Shown here one piece after another: positions 50,373 to 59,010 of a stretch of 64,000 nt of DNA. Position numbers and translations under genes: made by a program. Below the pieces are notes generated by a model, which made no database searches, was not told where the DNA came from, and saw only the letters and a list, made by a program, of their open reading frames with translations. The stretch lies in NCBI RefSeq assembly GCF_044068515.1, contig NZ_JBIPKI010000001.1:62001-126000 (forward strand). Direction: 5' to 3'. This DNA is from Desulfurivibrio sp044068515 (GTDB lineage: Bacteria > Desulfobacterota > Desulfobulbia > Desulfobulbales > Desulfurivibrionaceae). How positions within the stretch are numbered: position 1 is the first letter of the stretch; every line of letters starts with the position of its first letter.

Positions 50373-52280
50373 ATGCGTGAAATAGTGCTTGGCACCGCCG
50401 GCCATGTTGACCATGGTAAAACCAGCCTGGTTCGAGCCCTGACTGGCATCGAGACCGATCGCCTCAAGGAAGAGAAGGCCCGGGGGATCACCATTGAACT
50501 GGGCTTTGCCTTCATCGACCTGCCCTGCGGCCATCGCCTGGGGATCGTCGATGTGCCCGGTCATGAGCGTTTTGTCCGCAACATGGTGGCGGGGGCGGCG
50601 GGGATCGACCTGGTGGCCCTGGTGGTGGCGGCGGATGAGGGGATCATGCCCCAGACCCGGGAGCACTTTGAAATTTGCCGCCTGCTGGGGGTCAAGCGGG
50701 GCCTGGTGATTATCACCAAGATGGACATGGTGGAGCCGGACTGGCTGGAACTGGTCCAGGACGAGGTCCGGGACTTCCTGCAGGGCAGCTTCCTGGAGGA
50801 TGCCCCGATGCTGCCGGTTTCTTCCATCACCGGCGCGGGGATCGAAGCAGTAAAAGCCACCCTCGATCAACTGGTGGCGGCCAGCGACTTCAGCGAAGCC
50901 TACGGTCCTTTCCGCCTCCCGGTGGATCGGGTCTTTACCATGAAGGGCTTTGGGGCGGTGGTTACCGGCACCTCGATTTCCGGGCGGATTGGCCTGGGGG
51001 ATGAAGTTGTTTTTTATCCCCGGCGAATCAATGGCAAGATCCGCGGCATCCAGGTACACGGCCAGGAAAGAAACGAGGTTGAAGCCGGCTACCGCACCGC
51101 CATCAACGTCCAGGGGGTGGATAAGGATGAAATTCACCGGGGCGAGGTCCTGGCCACCCCGGGCTGCCTGGAGCCCTCCTATGTTTTCGATGCCGATTTT
51201 CTCTATCTTTCCACCAATGCCAAAAAGCTGAAAAATCGCCGCCGGGTAAGGGTCCATATCGGTACCGCCGAGGTCATGGGCCGGGTGGCCCTGCTGGAGG
51301 ACGAGGAACTGACCCCGGGCGCCGAGGCCGCCGTCCAGTTGCTGCTGGAAGAGCCGGTCAGTGTCTGGCCCGGTGACCATTACGTGGTCCGCAGTTATTC
51401 CCCGGTCCACACCATCGGCGGCGGGGTAATCTGGAATTGCGCCGCACCCAAGCGCCGCCGCTTCAAGCAGGCCAACCAGGAAATTTTCGCCCTTTACCGC
51501 GAAGGCAGCCCGGAAGACCTGGCCCTGTTCCATCTCGGGGAGAGCGGGGCCCGGGGCCTGACCCAGCAGGAGTTGGCGGTACGCCTGGGGCTCTTCGGCA
51601 AACGGCTGCAAAAGACCCTGGAAAAAAATATTTCGGCCCGCCGGATCCTGGTGATCGAGCCGGAAAAACAGCGGATGATCACCGGCGAAACCCTGGCCGC
51701 CCTGAGCGCCAAGGCGGAAAAGCTGCTCACCGGGTTTCACCGGGAAAACCCCTTGAAAAGCGGCCTCTCGGTGGAGGAGCTCCGCGGCCGCCTGCAACGC
51801 GATCTCTCGCCCCGGCTGTTTCAGATTTTGCTGCAGGAAATGCTGAAAAACAACCTGGTCCGCCAGGAGGAATCACTGATTCGGCTGGCCTCCCACCAGG
51901 TCTCCCTGGGCGGGGATGCCCGGACCCTGCGCCGGGAATTGGGCGAATTCTACCGCCAAGCCGGCCTGCAGGCCCCCACCAGCAAGGAAACCCTGGAGCG
52001 CCACGGCAAATATCCCGCCACCCTGGTGCGCGAATTGCTGGAGGTAATGGTCCGGGACGGGGACCTGGTCAAGGTCAGCGAGGATCTCCATTATGATGCC
52101 CAGGCCCTGGAGCAACTCAAGGAAAAACTGGTCGCCTTTATCAAGGCCGAAGGGGAAATCGACGCCCCCCGCTTCAAGAATCTCACCGGCCTGACCCGCA
52201 AGTTCTCCATCCCCCTGCTGGAATATTTCGATCGGGTCAAGCTGACCTTGCGCATCGGCGATACCCGGCGCCTGCGCTGA
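50373..52280 (+). CDS. selB: Selenocysteine-specific translation elongation factor SelB
   Basis: The 635-residue protein starts MREIVLGTAGHVDHGKTSLVRAL (P-loop), followed by the EF-Tu-like ITIELGFAF, DVPGHERFVRNMVAGAAGIDL and ITKMDMV (guanine motif). Domain II holds PVDRVFTMKGFGAVVTGTS. Domain III is followed by four winged-helix repeats in residues about 370-635, including DAPRFKNLTGLTRKFSIPLLEYFDRV read in blocks. These bind the SECIS hairpin of selenoprotein mRNAs. The HesB-like selenoprotein gene at 29.7 kb is an in-window client. selA, selD and selC are not in this window. Confidence 0.96.
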   Translation: MREIVLGTAGHVDHGKTSLVRALTGIETDRLKEEKARGITIELGFAFIDLPCGHRLGIVDVPGHERFVRNMVAGAAGIDLVALVVAADEGIMPQTREHFEICRLLGVKRGLVIITKMDMVEPDWLELVQDEVRDFLQGSFLEDAPMLPVSSITGAGIEAVKATLDQLVAASDFSEAYGPFRLPVDRVFTMKGFGAVVTGTSISGRIGLGDEVVFYPRRINGKIRGIQVHGQERNEVEAGYRTAINVQGVDKDEIHRGEVLATPGCLEPSYVFDADFLYLSTNAKKLKNRRRVRVHIGTAEVMGRVALLEDEELTPGAEAAVQLLLEEPVSVWPGDHYVVRSYSPVHTIGGGVIWNCAAPKRRRFKQANQEIFALYREGSPEDLALFHLGESGARGLTQQELAVRLGLFGKRLQKTLEKNISARRILVIEPEKQRMITGETLAALSAKAEKLLTGFHRENPLKSGLSVEELRGRLQRDLSPRLFQILLQEMLKNNLVRQEESLIRLASHQVSLGGDARTLRRELGEFYRQAGLQAPTSKETLERHGKYPATLVRELLEVMVRDGDLVKVSEDLHYDAQALEQLKEKLVAFIKAEGEIDAPRFKNLTGLTRKFSIPLLEYFDRVKLTLRIGDTRRLR

Positions 52281-52335
52281 ACGGCCACCGCCCCGCCTCC
52301 CGCCGCCGGTCGCGGCGCTTATGCTTGGTATTTCG

Positions 52336-53958
52336 CTACGGTTGCTCCTGCCTGCGGCTCTGCCGCGTTTGCCCGAGGCGCCGGTAGAGCCAGTCGTAGA
52401 GCCCGGTAATGGCCAGCAGCAGCAGGCCGGCCCCGCCGATGGGGATGATCAGCAGATAGCCCATTCCCAGCCATTGCTCAAAAATCCGGCCGTTGTGGAA
52501 CTCGAAGAGATAGTGCCAGAGCGACATCGGCGTGTTGGCGACGATCCCGGCGGGCATCGGCGGGCCGTAGCCGGCCATTTGCGGCACTATGGGCAGCAAC
52601 CCGTCGTGGTAGTCGACCCGGAAGCGGGGCCGGCCGTCGGCCATCACCGCGCCGGTGACCAGATCGTTGCCCATGTATGGATTGCCGCCCCGCAGGCCGG
52701 GACGGGGCAGGCGCTCCACCCGGCCTCCGAATTCCTCCCACAGATAGAGGCCCATGAAGGAACCGATCAGCAGCAGGCCCGGTTCGACCTCCTCCAGCAC
52801 GGTCACGCCCATGCCGTGGATCGGTACCGGGATCCGCCGGGGCTGGAACGGGGCGCTGAAGTCCGCCGGTCCCTGAAAGAAGCCGCCTTCGGTGGCTACC
52901 AGGATAGTGTCGCTGGCCGAGGAATAGAGCGCTTGTTGCGGTTTGCCGCCCCAGTCGTTGCTGCGGGGCGAAAGGGCCAGGAGGGGGTGATCCCGCTCCA
53001 GGGAGTAGGGGGCCACCGCGATCAGCAGGGGCGGGCGCAGCAGGGCGCCGGTGACGGCCAGGAGGGCCAGAAAGGCCACGGTGTAAATGCCGATCTTCAA
53101 ATGGTAGGGCCAGCAGAAATTGAACAGCCGGCCGGGCCTGCGCCGCCAGCGCTTGATGCGGCGGTTGCGCCAGGGTACGTACCAGATCACCAGGGAACTG
53201 AGGGCGAGAAAAATCAGGCCCAGAGCCAGCAAGTCCAGCAGCCATTTACCGGCACTGCCGATGATCCGGCCTTTGTGGATGTCATGGAGAATCCGGAACC
53301 AGGGCACCGGGTCGGGGTAATCGCCGCTTACTGCCGGTTCGATGGCGGTGAACTGGTATTCCGGCCCGGTCCTGCTCTCGGCGAATTGATTATGGCCGGC
53401 GCCGGGGGGAGCGGCTGCCGGAACGGGGGCGACATAAAGTCCCTGCTGGGTGAAGGCCACGATCAGCTTGGGGGTGGCGATGACATCCTCTACCACCGGA
53501 TTCCGGCCGGCCCCGGGCAGCTCCAGCTGCTGCCAGGGTTGATCCCGGTAACGCCAATATAGTCCCGCCCGGGTGGCGGCCAGGAGTTCGTAGCCGGCCG
53601 GGCCCGGTCTGACCAGCAGGCCCATGGTGTCGCGTCCGTAGGGTGAGGGGGCGAAACCTTCTGCCAGGATGGTGAACGTGCGGCCGCCGTCAGCGCTGTG
53701 CACAACTCCCGGCTTGCCCGCCAGAAACCAGTCATCACCGTTGATCGTGCCGCCGCGCAGGTACATCCGGTTCCAGGCCCGGGGCTCGTAGTTGGCAGGA
53801 GTCAGGCTCCAGGGGACACTCAAACCGCTGATCAGGCCGGGGTTGTTGAGCAGCAGGCCGCTGGCCCCCATGGCAAAGAAATAGAGCAGCAGGAGCAGGC
53901 CGAGATACTTGTGGGTGGCTTTTGACAGGCGGAAGCAAAATCGGGACAACCAGGCCAA
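52336..53958 (-). CDS. PepSY-type membrane protein with beta-propeller-like periplasmic regions
   Basis: The start is placed at TTG 53958, with GGAGAAA eight bases upstream; the protein then begins LAWLSRFCFRLSKATHKYLG. The frame is open to 54144, but that part is Pro/Arg-rich and not protein-like. The 540 residues have membrane segments near 16-35, 245-265, 305-330 and 505-525. The LSKATHKYLG and RILHDIHKGRIIG (His) blocks are as in PepSY-associated transmembrane proteins, and Trp/Gly-rich blade-like repeats lie between helices. The family is often found with iron or heme uptake, but no iron genes adjoin it. Function unknown. Confidence 0.72.
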   Translation of the reverse strand: MAWLSRFCFRLSKATHKYLGLLLLLYFFAMGASGLLLNNPGLISGLSVPWSLTPANYEPRAWNRMYLRGGTINGDDWFLAGKPGVVHSADGGRTFTILAEGFAPSPYGRDTMGLLVRPGPAGYELLAATRAGLYWRYRDQPWQQLELPGAGRNPVVEDVIATPKLIVAFTQQGLYVAPVPAAAPPGAGHNQFAESRTGPEYQFTAIEPAVSGDYPDPVPWFRILHDIHKGRIIGSAGKWLLDLLALGLIFLALSSLVIWYVPWRNRRIKRWRRRPGRLFNFCWPYHLKIGIYTVAFLALLAVTGALLRPPLLIAVAPYSLERDHPLLALSPRSNDWGGKPQQALYSSASDTILVATEGGFFQGPADFSAPFQPRRIPVPIHGMGVTVLEEVEPGLLLIGSFMGLYLWEEFGGRVERLPRPGLRGGNPYMGNDLVTGAVMADGRPRFRVDYHDGLLPIVPQMAGYGPPMPAGIVANTPMSLWHYLFEFHNGRIFEQWLGMGYLLIIPIGGAGLLLLAITGLYDWLYRRLGQTRQSRRQEQP

Positions 53959-54344
53959 GATGTTTTCTCCATCGGTTGGTGCGCGGGCGCCGCTGCCGGC
54001 GCGGGGCGCCGTCGGTAGTGTTGGGGGCGTTTCAGGGTCAGGGCGGTTCCGGCGAGGCGGGCCGGCCCTGCCGGGGAGGGCCGACCCCATGCCATGTAAC
54101 CTAATAGTAGTTCCGTTCCAAGGTATTGTTCCGCCGGACACCAATGTTTACTTTATCTTAACAGGATTTGGGCCCTGCTCTTATTTCCCGCTTGCGACCC
54201 GGCGGTTACTCCACTAAACTTCGGGCGAAGCCGGGGCAACCAGCCGGGCTTACGACTCCATTGGAACCTTAATTTGCGGACGGGAGATACTCCATCGCCA
54301 CCATAAGCGGTAATACCGCCGGCCTGAAGCCGGCGCAGCTGAAA

Positions 54345-56000
54345 ATGCTGGAACGCCTGGGCAGCCGCCGGCTGGGGCCGGATCAGATCGTCACCCCCGA
54401 ACTGGCCCGTTCCCTGGCGACCCTATCCCGGGAAACCGGCCGCCAGCTCGGCCTGATCATTGATCGGGCCGGTCAGGTGGAGCTGGTCCTGGTGGGGGAT
54501 CATCGTTCGATCATGATTCCGGCCCTGGGCCAGAGCCGGGCCGCCGGCGGGCGTTTGCGGGGCCTGCGCTGCCTGCATACCCAGTTGGGCGGGGAAGGCC
54601 TGACCCAGGATGATTTCATGGATCTGCTCTTTTTGCGCTTCGATTTGATGAGCGTCCTCGAGGTCGACCCCACCGGCTTGCCCGGCAAACTCCACAGCGC
54701 CCACCTCAGTCCGCGGGCGCTTAGCAGCCCGGCCGGGGCCGAGCAGCTCCCCCCGGCTGCCGGTGCCGGCCCCAATGCCAAAGAGGACGGGGGAGTAAAC
54801 GCCCCTTGGATTCTGCTGCCCCCCCGCCCGGTTTCCCGCCAGTCGGACCAGTTGCGGGAAATGATTACCGCCCTGGAAGGGGAATTCAGCCGGCTGCGGC
54901 CGGTAAGGGAGATTGACCGGGGCCGGGACCGGGCCATTCTGGTCAGCGTCAGCAGCGCCGGCCGCCGCCAGGCCGAGGAGTCGATGGCTGAACTGGCCGA
55001 ACTGGCCGCCTCCGCCGGGGTCCAGGTGCTGGCCCGGGTGATCCAGCGCCGCGACCGGATCAACCCCCGTTTGATCCTGGGCCGGGGCAAGCTGGGCGAA
55101 ATCATGCTGCAGGCCCTCCAGCTCAATGCCAACCTGTTGATTTTCGACCAAGAGCTGAATCCTTCCCAGGTCCGCTCGATCACCGATCACACCGAAATGC
55201 GGGTCATCGACCGGACCCAGCTCATTCTGGATATCTTCGCCCGCCGGGCCCTGAGCCGGGAGGGCAAGCTCCAGATCGAAATGGCCCAGCTCAAATACAT
55301 GCTGCCCCGGCTCGGGACCCGTGACGATGCTCTTTCCCGCCTGACCGGCGGCATCGGCGGCCGGGGGCCGGGGGAAACCCGCCTGGAGGTCGACCGCCGC
55401 CGGATCCGCGATCGGCTCACCAAGCTGGCCGCCAAGCTCAAGGAGGTCAGCCGGGAGCGCTATCGCCGCCGGGAGCGCCGCCGCAAGAAGGAGGTCCCGG
55501 TTCTCTCCCTGGTGGGCTATACCAATGCCGGCAAGTCCACCCTGCTCAACGCCCTCACCGGCAGCGCGATCCTGGCCGAGGACAAGCTCTTTGCCACCCT
55601 GGATCCCACCAGCCGTCGCCTGCGCTTCCCCGAGGAGATGGAGGTGATCATCACCGATACGGTGGGTTTTATCCGCCATTTGCCGGCCGAGTTGCTCCAG
55701 GCCTTCAAGGCCACCCTGGAAGAGCTGGGCGAGGCCGATGTCCTGATCCATGTGGTGGACATCAGCAACCCCCGCTTTGCCGAGCATATCAAGGTTGTGG
55801 AGCAACTCCTGCGCGAACTGGATCTGGCCGAGCTGCCCCGTCTGACCGTTCTCAATAAAATTGACCGGGTGGCGGACCAGGAATGGGTTCGGGAGCAGGC
55901 GGCCCTTTACGACGCGGTAATGGTCAGCGCCCTGGACCCCGCGACCTTTCCCCCCCTCCTCGAGCGGGCCCGCCACGCGGTCCTGAAAAGTTGGCAATAA
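54345..56000 (+). CDS. hflX: GTPase HflX
   Basis: The 551-residue protein has the HflX N-terminal domain (RILVSVSS-type core, VQVLARVIQRRDRINPRLILGRGKL in blocks), the linker TGGIGGRGPGETRLEVDRRRI and then the GTPase. The GTPase has VGYTNAGKSTLLNAL, DTVGFIRHLP, LNKIDRV and SALDP. It binds ribosomes and splits stalled 70S. The ATG at 54345 is conservative. The frame continues 5' with an N-terminus that looks like the normal HflX start (NTAGLKPAQLK), but the only well-spaced start codon there is ATC; see findings. Confidence 0.93.
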   Translation: MLERLGSRRLGPDQIVTPELARSLATLSRETGRQLGLIIDRAGQVELVLVGDHRSIMIPALGQSRAAGGRLRGLRCLHTQLGGEGLTQDDFMDLLFLRFDLMSVLEVDPTGLPGKLHSAHLSPRALSSPAGAEQLPPAAGAGPNAKEDGGVNAPWILLPPRPVSRQSDQLREMITALEGEFSRLRPVREIDRGRDRAILVSVSSAGRRQAEESMAELAELAASAGVQVLARVIQRRDRINPRLILGRGKLGEIMLQALQLNANLLIFDQELNPSQVRSITDHTEMRVIDRTQLILDIFARRALSREGKLQIEMAQLKYMLPRLGTRDDALSRLTGGIGGRGPGETRLEVDRRRIRDRLTKLAAKLKEVSRERYRRRERRRKKEVPVLSLVGYTNAGKSTLLNALTGSAILAEDKLFATLDPTSRRLRFPEEMEVIITDTVGFIRHLPAELLQAFKATLEELGEADVLIHVVDISNPRFAEHIKVVEQLLRELDLAELPRLTVLNKIDRVADQEWVREQAALYDAVMVSALDPATFPPLLERARHAVLKSWQ

Positions 56001-56018
56001 TTGCGGAGGTTCAACTCG

Positions 56019-56582
56019 GTGAAATTTCTGCTGGTCGCCCTGCTGCTCGTCCTAAGCCCGCTCCTGGCCCCGGCCCCTGCACCGGCCGCCGGGGAAGCCC
56101 GGATCGACGAGGTGGTGGTCACCAACTCCAGCCGCGATGTCTTGCTCTACTTCCAGGTCCGCGACGCCATCACCCCGGAGATGGAGGAGGGGGTCAGAAA
56201 CGGACTGCCCCTGACCATCACCTTTCTGGTCGAACTGCATCGGCACCGGGCGGGCTGGCCGGATCAGCGCCTGGTTAACCTGGAGTTCAATCATCGCCTC
56301 AGCTATGACAACCTCAAGGATGAATACCGGGTTCTGCGCGAGGAACTGGGGGAGCGTACCACCGTCACCGCATCGCTGATCGAGGCCCGCCAGCTGCTCA
56401 ACCGGGTCAGCGGCCTGAGCGTGGTGCCCCTGGCCGAATTGACCCCCGACCAGGTTTACACCCTGCGGATCAAGGCCCGCATGGGGGAAAGGAGCAGTCC
56501 GGCCTTTTTCAGCCGGCTCCTGCCTTTCCGGCGCCTGTGGAGTTTCGAAACCGATTGGTACAGCGTGGAGTTTCGCTATTGA
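56019..56582 (+). CDS. DUF4390 exported protein
   Basis: From GTG 56019 (GGAGG ten bases before) this encodes 187 residues with a clear signal peptide (LLVALLLVLSPLLAPAPAPAAG). A DUF4390 domain follows: RIDEVVVTNSSRDVLLYFQV, LPLTITFLVELHRHRAGWPD, EFNHRLSYDNLKDEYRVL and FETDWYSVEFRY at the end. Its function is unknown. In several Desulfobacterota it precedes the NtrY/NtrX genes, as here, which suggests involvement with that two-component system at the membrane. Confidence 0.85.
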   Translation: MKFLLVALLLVLSPLLAPAPAPAAGEARIDEVVVTNSSRDVLLYFQVRDAITPEMEEGVRNGLPLTITFLVELHRHRAGWPDQRLVNLEFNHRLSYDNLKDEYRVLREELGERTTVTASLIEARQLLNRVSGLSVVPLAELTPDQVYTLRIKARMGERSSPAFFSRLLPFRRLWSFETDWYSVEFRY

Positions 56583-56665
56583 ACTGCTGAACCGGCAGCC
56601 CCCGCGCCGGCCGGCCGGGGCCCGGTAAAGTCCCGTTTATTGCCCTTGGTGGACGGTTAACCGCG

Positions 56666-58906
56666 ATGGAAAAAATCAGCCCCGCCGATATCCGAGAGGA
56701 AATTATCGCCCAGGACCGTCGCCGCCGCCGCCGGCGCCTGCGCTGGATCGCGCTGGGCTGCCTGGCCCTGTTCGTCCTCCTGACTTACCTGGAAACCCGT
56801 ATTTTTGAAATGGGAGAGCTGGATCTCCCGGTCAGCGGCAATCTGCTGATCTTCGTGATGATCAACATCAATATCCTACTCCTGGTGGCAGTGATCTTCC
56901 TGGTGCTGCGCAACCTGGTGGAGCTGGTCTTCGAACGTCGCCGCCGGATCCTGGGGGCCCGGCTGCGAACCAAGCTGGTCATCTCCTTCGTTTCCCTGTC
57001 CCTGATCCCCACCGGCCTGCTTTTCCTGCTGTCGCTGCAGTTCATCTCCACCAGCATCGATTACTGGTTCAACATCAATGTCGAGCAGTCCCTGGTGGAG
57101 TCTCTGGACGTGGCCCGCGAAGTCTACCAGGAAGCCCAGGCCGAAACCATCCGGGAGGGTGGGGCCATCGCCAGCCAGTTGCAGTCCGGCCGTTATCGTT
57201 TCAGCGCGGCCGCCGAAATGGAGCCTTTCCTGCAGGATATGCTGCTCAGCCATAACCTGAGCGGGATCGAAATCATCGGCGAGGAGCGCAGCCGGCTGGT
57301 CGGCGTCTATCTTCCCGCCATTACCAGCGCCGGGGTGCCGGAACTGCCGGGGGAGGTGCTCCGCCGCTCCCTGGCCGGCGAAAGCGGGCAGGTGGTGATC
57401 CAGGAAGTCGGGGCGGGTGAGCTGGTCCGCGGCCTGACCCCGCTGGCCCTGCCCGGCCTGGGGCGGGACAACGCGGTTTTAGTACTCTCCCGCCTGATTC
57501 CCGGAGAGCGGCTGGAGCGGATGGAAATCATCTCGTCGGGCTTGGAGGGTTACCGCCAGTTGATGATGTTCCAGACCCCGATCAAGACCAGCCTGCTGGT
57601 AACCCTGTTGATCGTCACCCTGCTGATTGTCTTTTGCGCGATCTGGTTTGGTTTCTACGTGGCTTCCGGTCTCACCGGTCCGATCAAGAAGCTGGCCGAG
57701 GCTACCCGCCGGGTGGCCGACGGGGAGCTGGATTTCGTCCTGGAAAAGACCTCCGGCGATGAAATGGGCACCCTGGTCGATTCCTTCAACCGGATGACCC
57801 GGGATCTGCTCGGCAGCCGCCGCCAGATCGAACAGACCGCCCAGGAGCTTGATCGCCGCCGGCGCTATACCGAAACTATCCTCCAGAACGTGGCCGCCGG
57901 CGTCATTTCCCTGGACGATGCCGGCCGGGTTATTACCCTCAATCGCTTTGCCGAGGAATTGCTCAAGGTAGATCGGGAGGAAATCGTCGGCCGTCATTAC
58001 CGGGCGATCCTGCGCCGTGAGCATCTCAAGGTGCTGGAGGGTTTCCTGCATGAGCTGACCGAATCCGGCAAGAACTCCATTCAGCGCCCCCTGCGCCTGA
58101 CCGTCGGCGAGGAAACCTTTTCCCTGCGGATCCACTTCACCCGGCTTTATGATGAAGAAGGCCGTCCCCTGGGGGTGGTCCTGGTTTTCGACAATCTCAG
58201 CGAGTTGGAAAAGGCCCAGCGGATGGCGGCCTGGCGGGAGGTCGCCCGCCGGATCGCCCATGAGGTCAAAAATCCCCTGACCCCGATCCAGCTCTCCGCC
58301 CAGCGTTTGCGCAAGAAATACCTTAAGCGCCTGGCCGGGGAGGGCGAGGTCTTCGATCTCTGCACCCAGACGATCATCAACCAGGTGGAGGAGCTGCAGA
58401 AGCTGGTGGAGGAATTTTCCAGCTTCGCCCGGATGCCGGCCATCCATCGAACCTTCAGTGATCTGGCGGTCATGGTCGATGAAGTCCTGGTGCTTTATCG
58501 GGAAGGGCACAAGGAAATAAAGTTCAGCCGGGAGGGTGGGCCGGTGCCGCCCTTTATGTTCGATCCCAAGCAGCTAAAGCGGGTTTTGATCAACCTGCTG
58601 GACAACGCGGTGGCGGCGGTGCCGAAAAGCGGCGGAGAAATCAAAGTGGTGCTGGGGCTTGACCGGGAGCAGGAGCTGGCCTTGCTGGAGGTTCGGGATA
58701 ACGGGCCGGGCATTCGCGAGGAGGACAAGCTCCGCCTCTTCGAGCCCTATTTCTCCACCAAGAAGGGAGGAACCGGCCTGGGTCTGGCCATCGCCGGCAC
58801 TGTGGTTTCCGATCATGGCGGAGCCATCCGGGTTCGTGATAACGAACCCCAGGGGGCCTGCTTCGTAGTGGAACTCCCACTGGCCCGGGATGAAAGCCAG
58901 GGCTGA
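56666..58906 (+). CDS. NtrY-like sensor histidine kinase
   Basis: The 746-residue protein has several membrane segments in the first 130 residues (about 25-40, 58-85, 102-125), an extracytoplasmic region, a segment near 310-335, and a HAMP domain. A PAS domain runs about 400-510 (ILQNVAAGVISLDDAGRVITLN in blocks). The HisKA box has RRIAHEVKNPLTPIQLSAQRL, and the HATPase has NLLDNAVAAVP, DNGPGI and GGTGLGLAIAGTVVSDHGG. This layout is that of NtrY, which responds to nitrogen or redox state. The cognate regulator follows 104 bases later. Confidence 0.93.
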   Translation: MEKISPADIREEIIAQDRRRRRRRLRWIALGCLALFVLLTYLETRIFEMGELDLPVSGNLLIFVMININILLLVAVIFLVLRNLVELVFERRRRILGARLRTKLVISFVSLSLIPTGLLFLLSLQFISTSIDYWFNINVEQSLVESLDVAREVYQEAQAETIREGGAIASQLQSGRYRFSAAAEMEPFLQDMLLSHNLSGIEIIGEERSRLVGVYLPAITSAGVPELPGEVLRRSLAGESGQVVIQEVGAGELVRGLTPLALPGLGRDNAVLVLSRLIPGERLERMEIISSGLEGYRQLMMFQTPIKTSLLVTLLIVTLLIVFCAIWFGFYVASGLTGPIKKLAEATRRVADGELDFVLEKTSGDEMGTLVDSFNRMTRDLLGSRRQIEQTAQELDRRRRYTETILQNVAAGVISLDDAGRVITLNRFAEELLKVDREEIVGRHYRAILRREHLKVLEGFLHELTESGKNSIQRPLRLTVGEETFSLRIHFTRLYDEEGRPLGVVLVFDNLSELEKAQRMAAWREVARRIAHEVKNPLTPIQLSAQRLRKKYLKRLAGEGEVFDLCTQTIINQVEELQKLVEEFSSFARMPAIHRTFSDLAVMVDEVLVLYREGHKEIKFSREGGPVPPFMFDPKQLKRVLINLLDNAVAAVPKSGGEIKVVLGLDREQELALLEVRDNGPGIREEDKLRLFEPYFSTKKGGTGLGLAIAGTVVSDHGGAIRVRDNEPQGACFVVELPLARDESQG

Positions 58907-59010
58907 AATTGCCGGGCTCCCGCCGGGGTTGACCGGTTGACCGGCCTTGCGGGTCCCGGATAGCTTGGGGCTTGCGCGGCTCTAACGCAGACAGGTGACG
59001 GTTTGGTGCG

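Noticed and set aside
53090..53110. CTTCAAA string that might mark a tRNA-Sec anticodon
   Set aside because: It lies inside the PepSY-type gene with no acceptor or T-arm sequence around it; selC was not found in the window.
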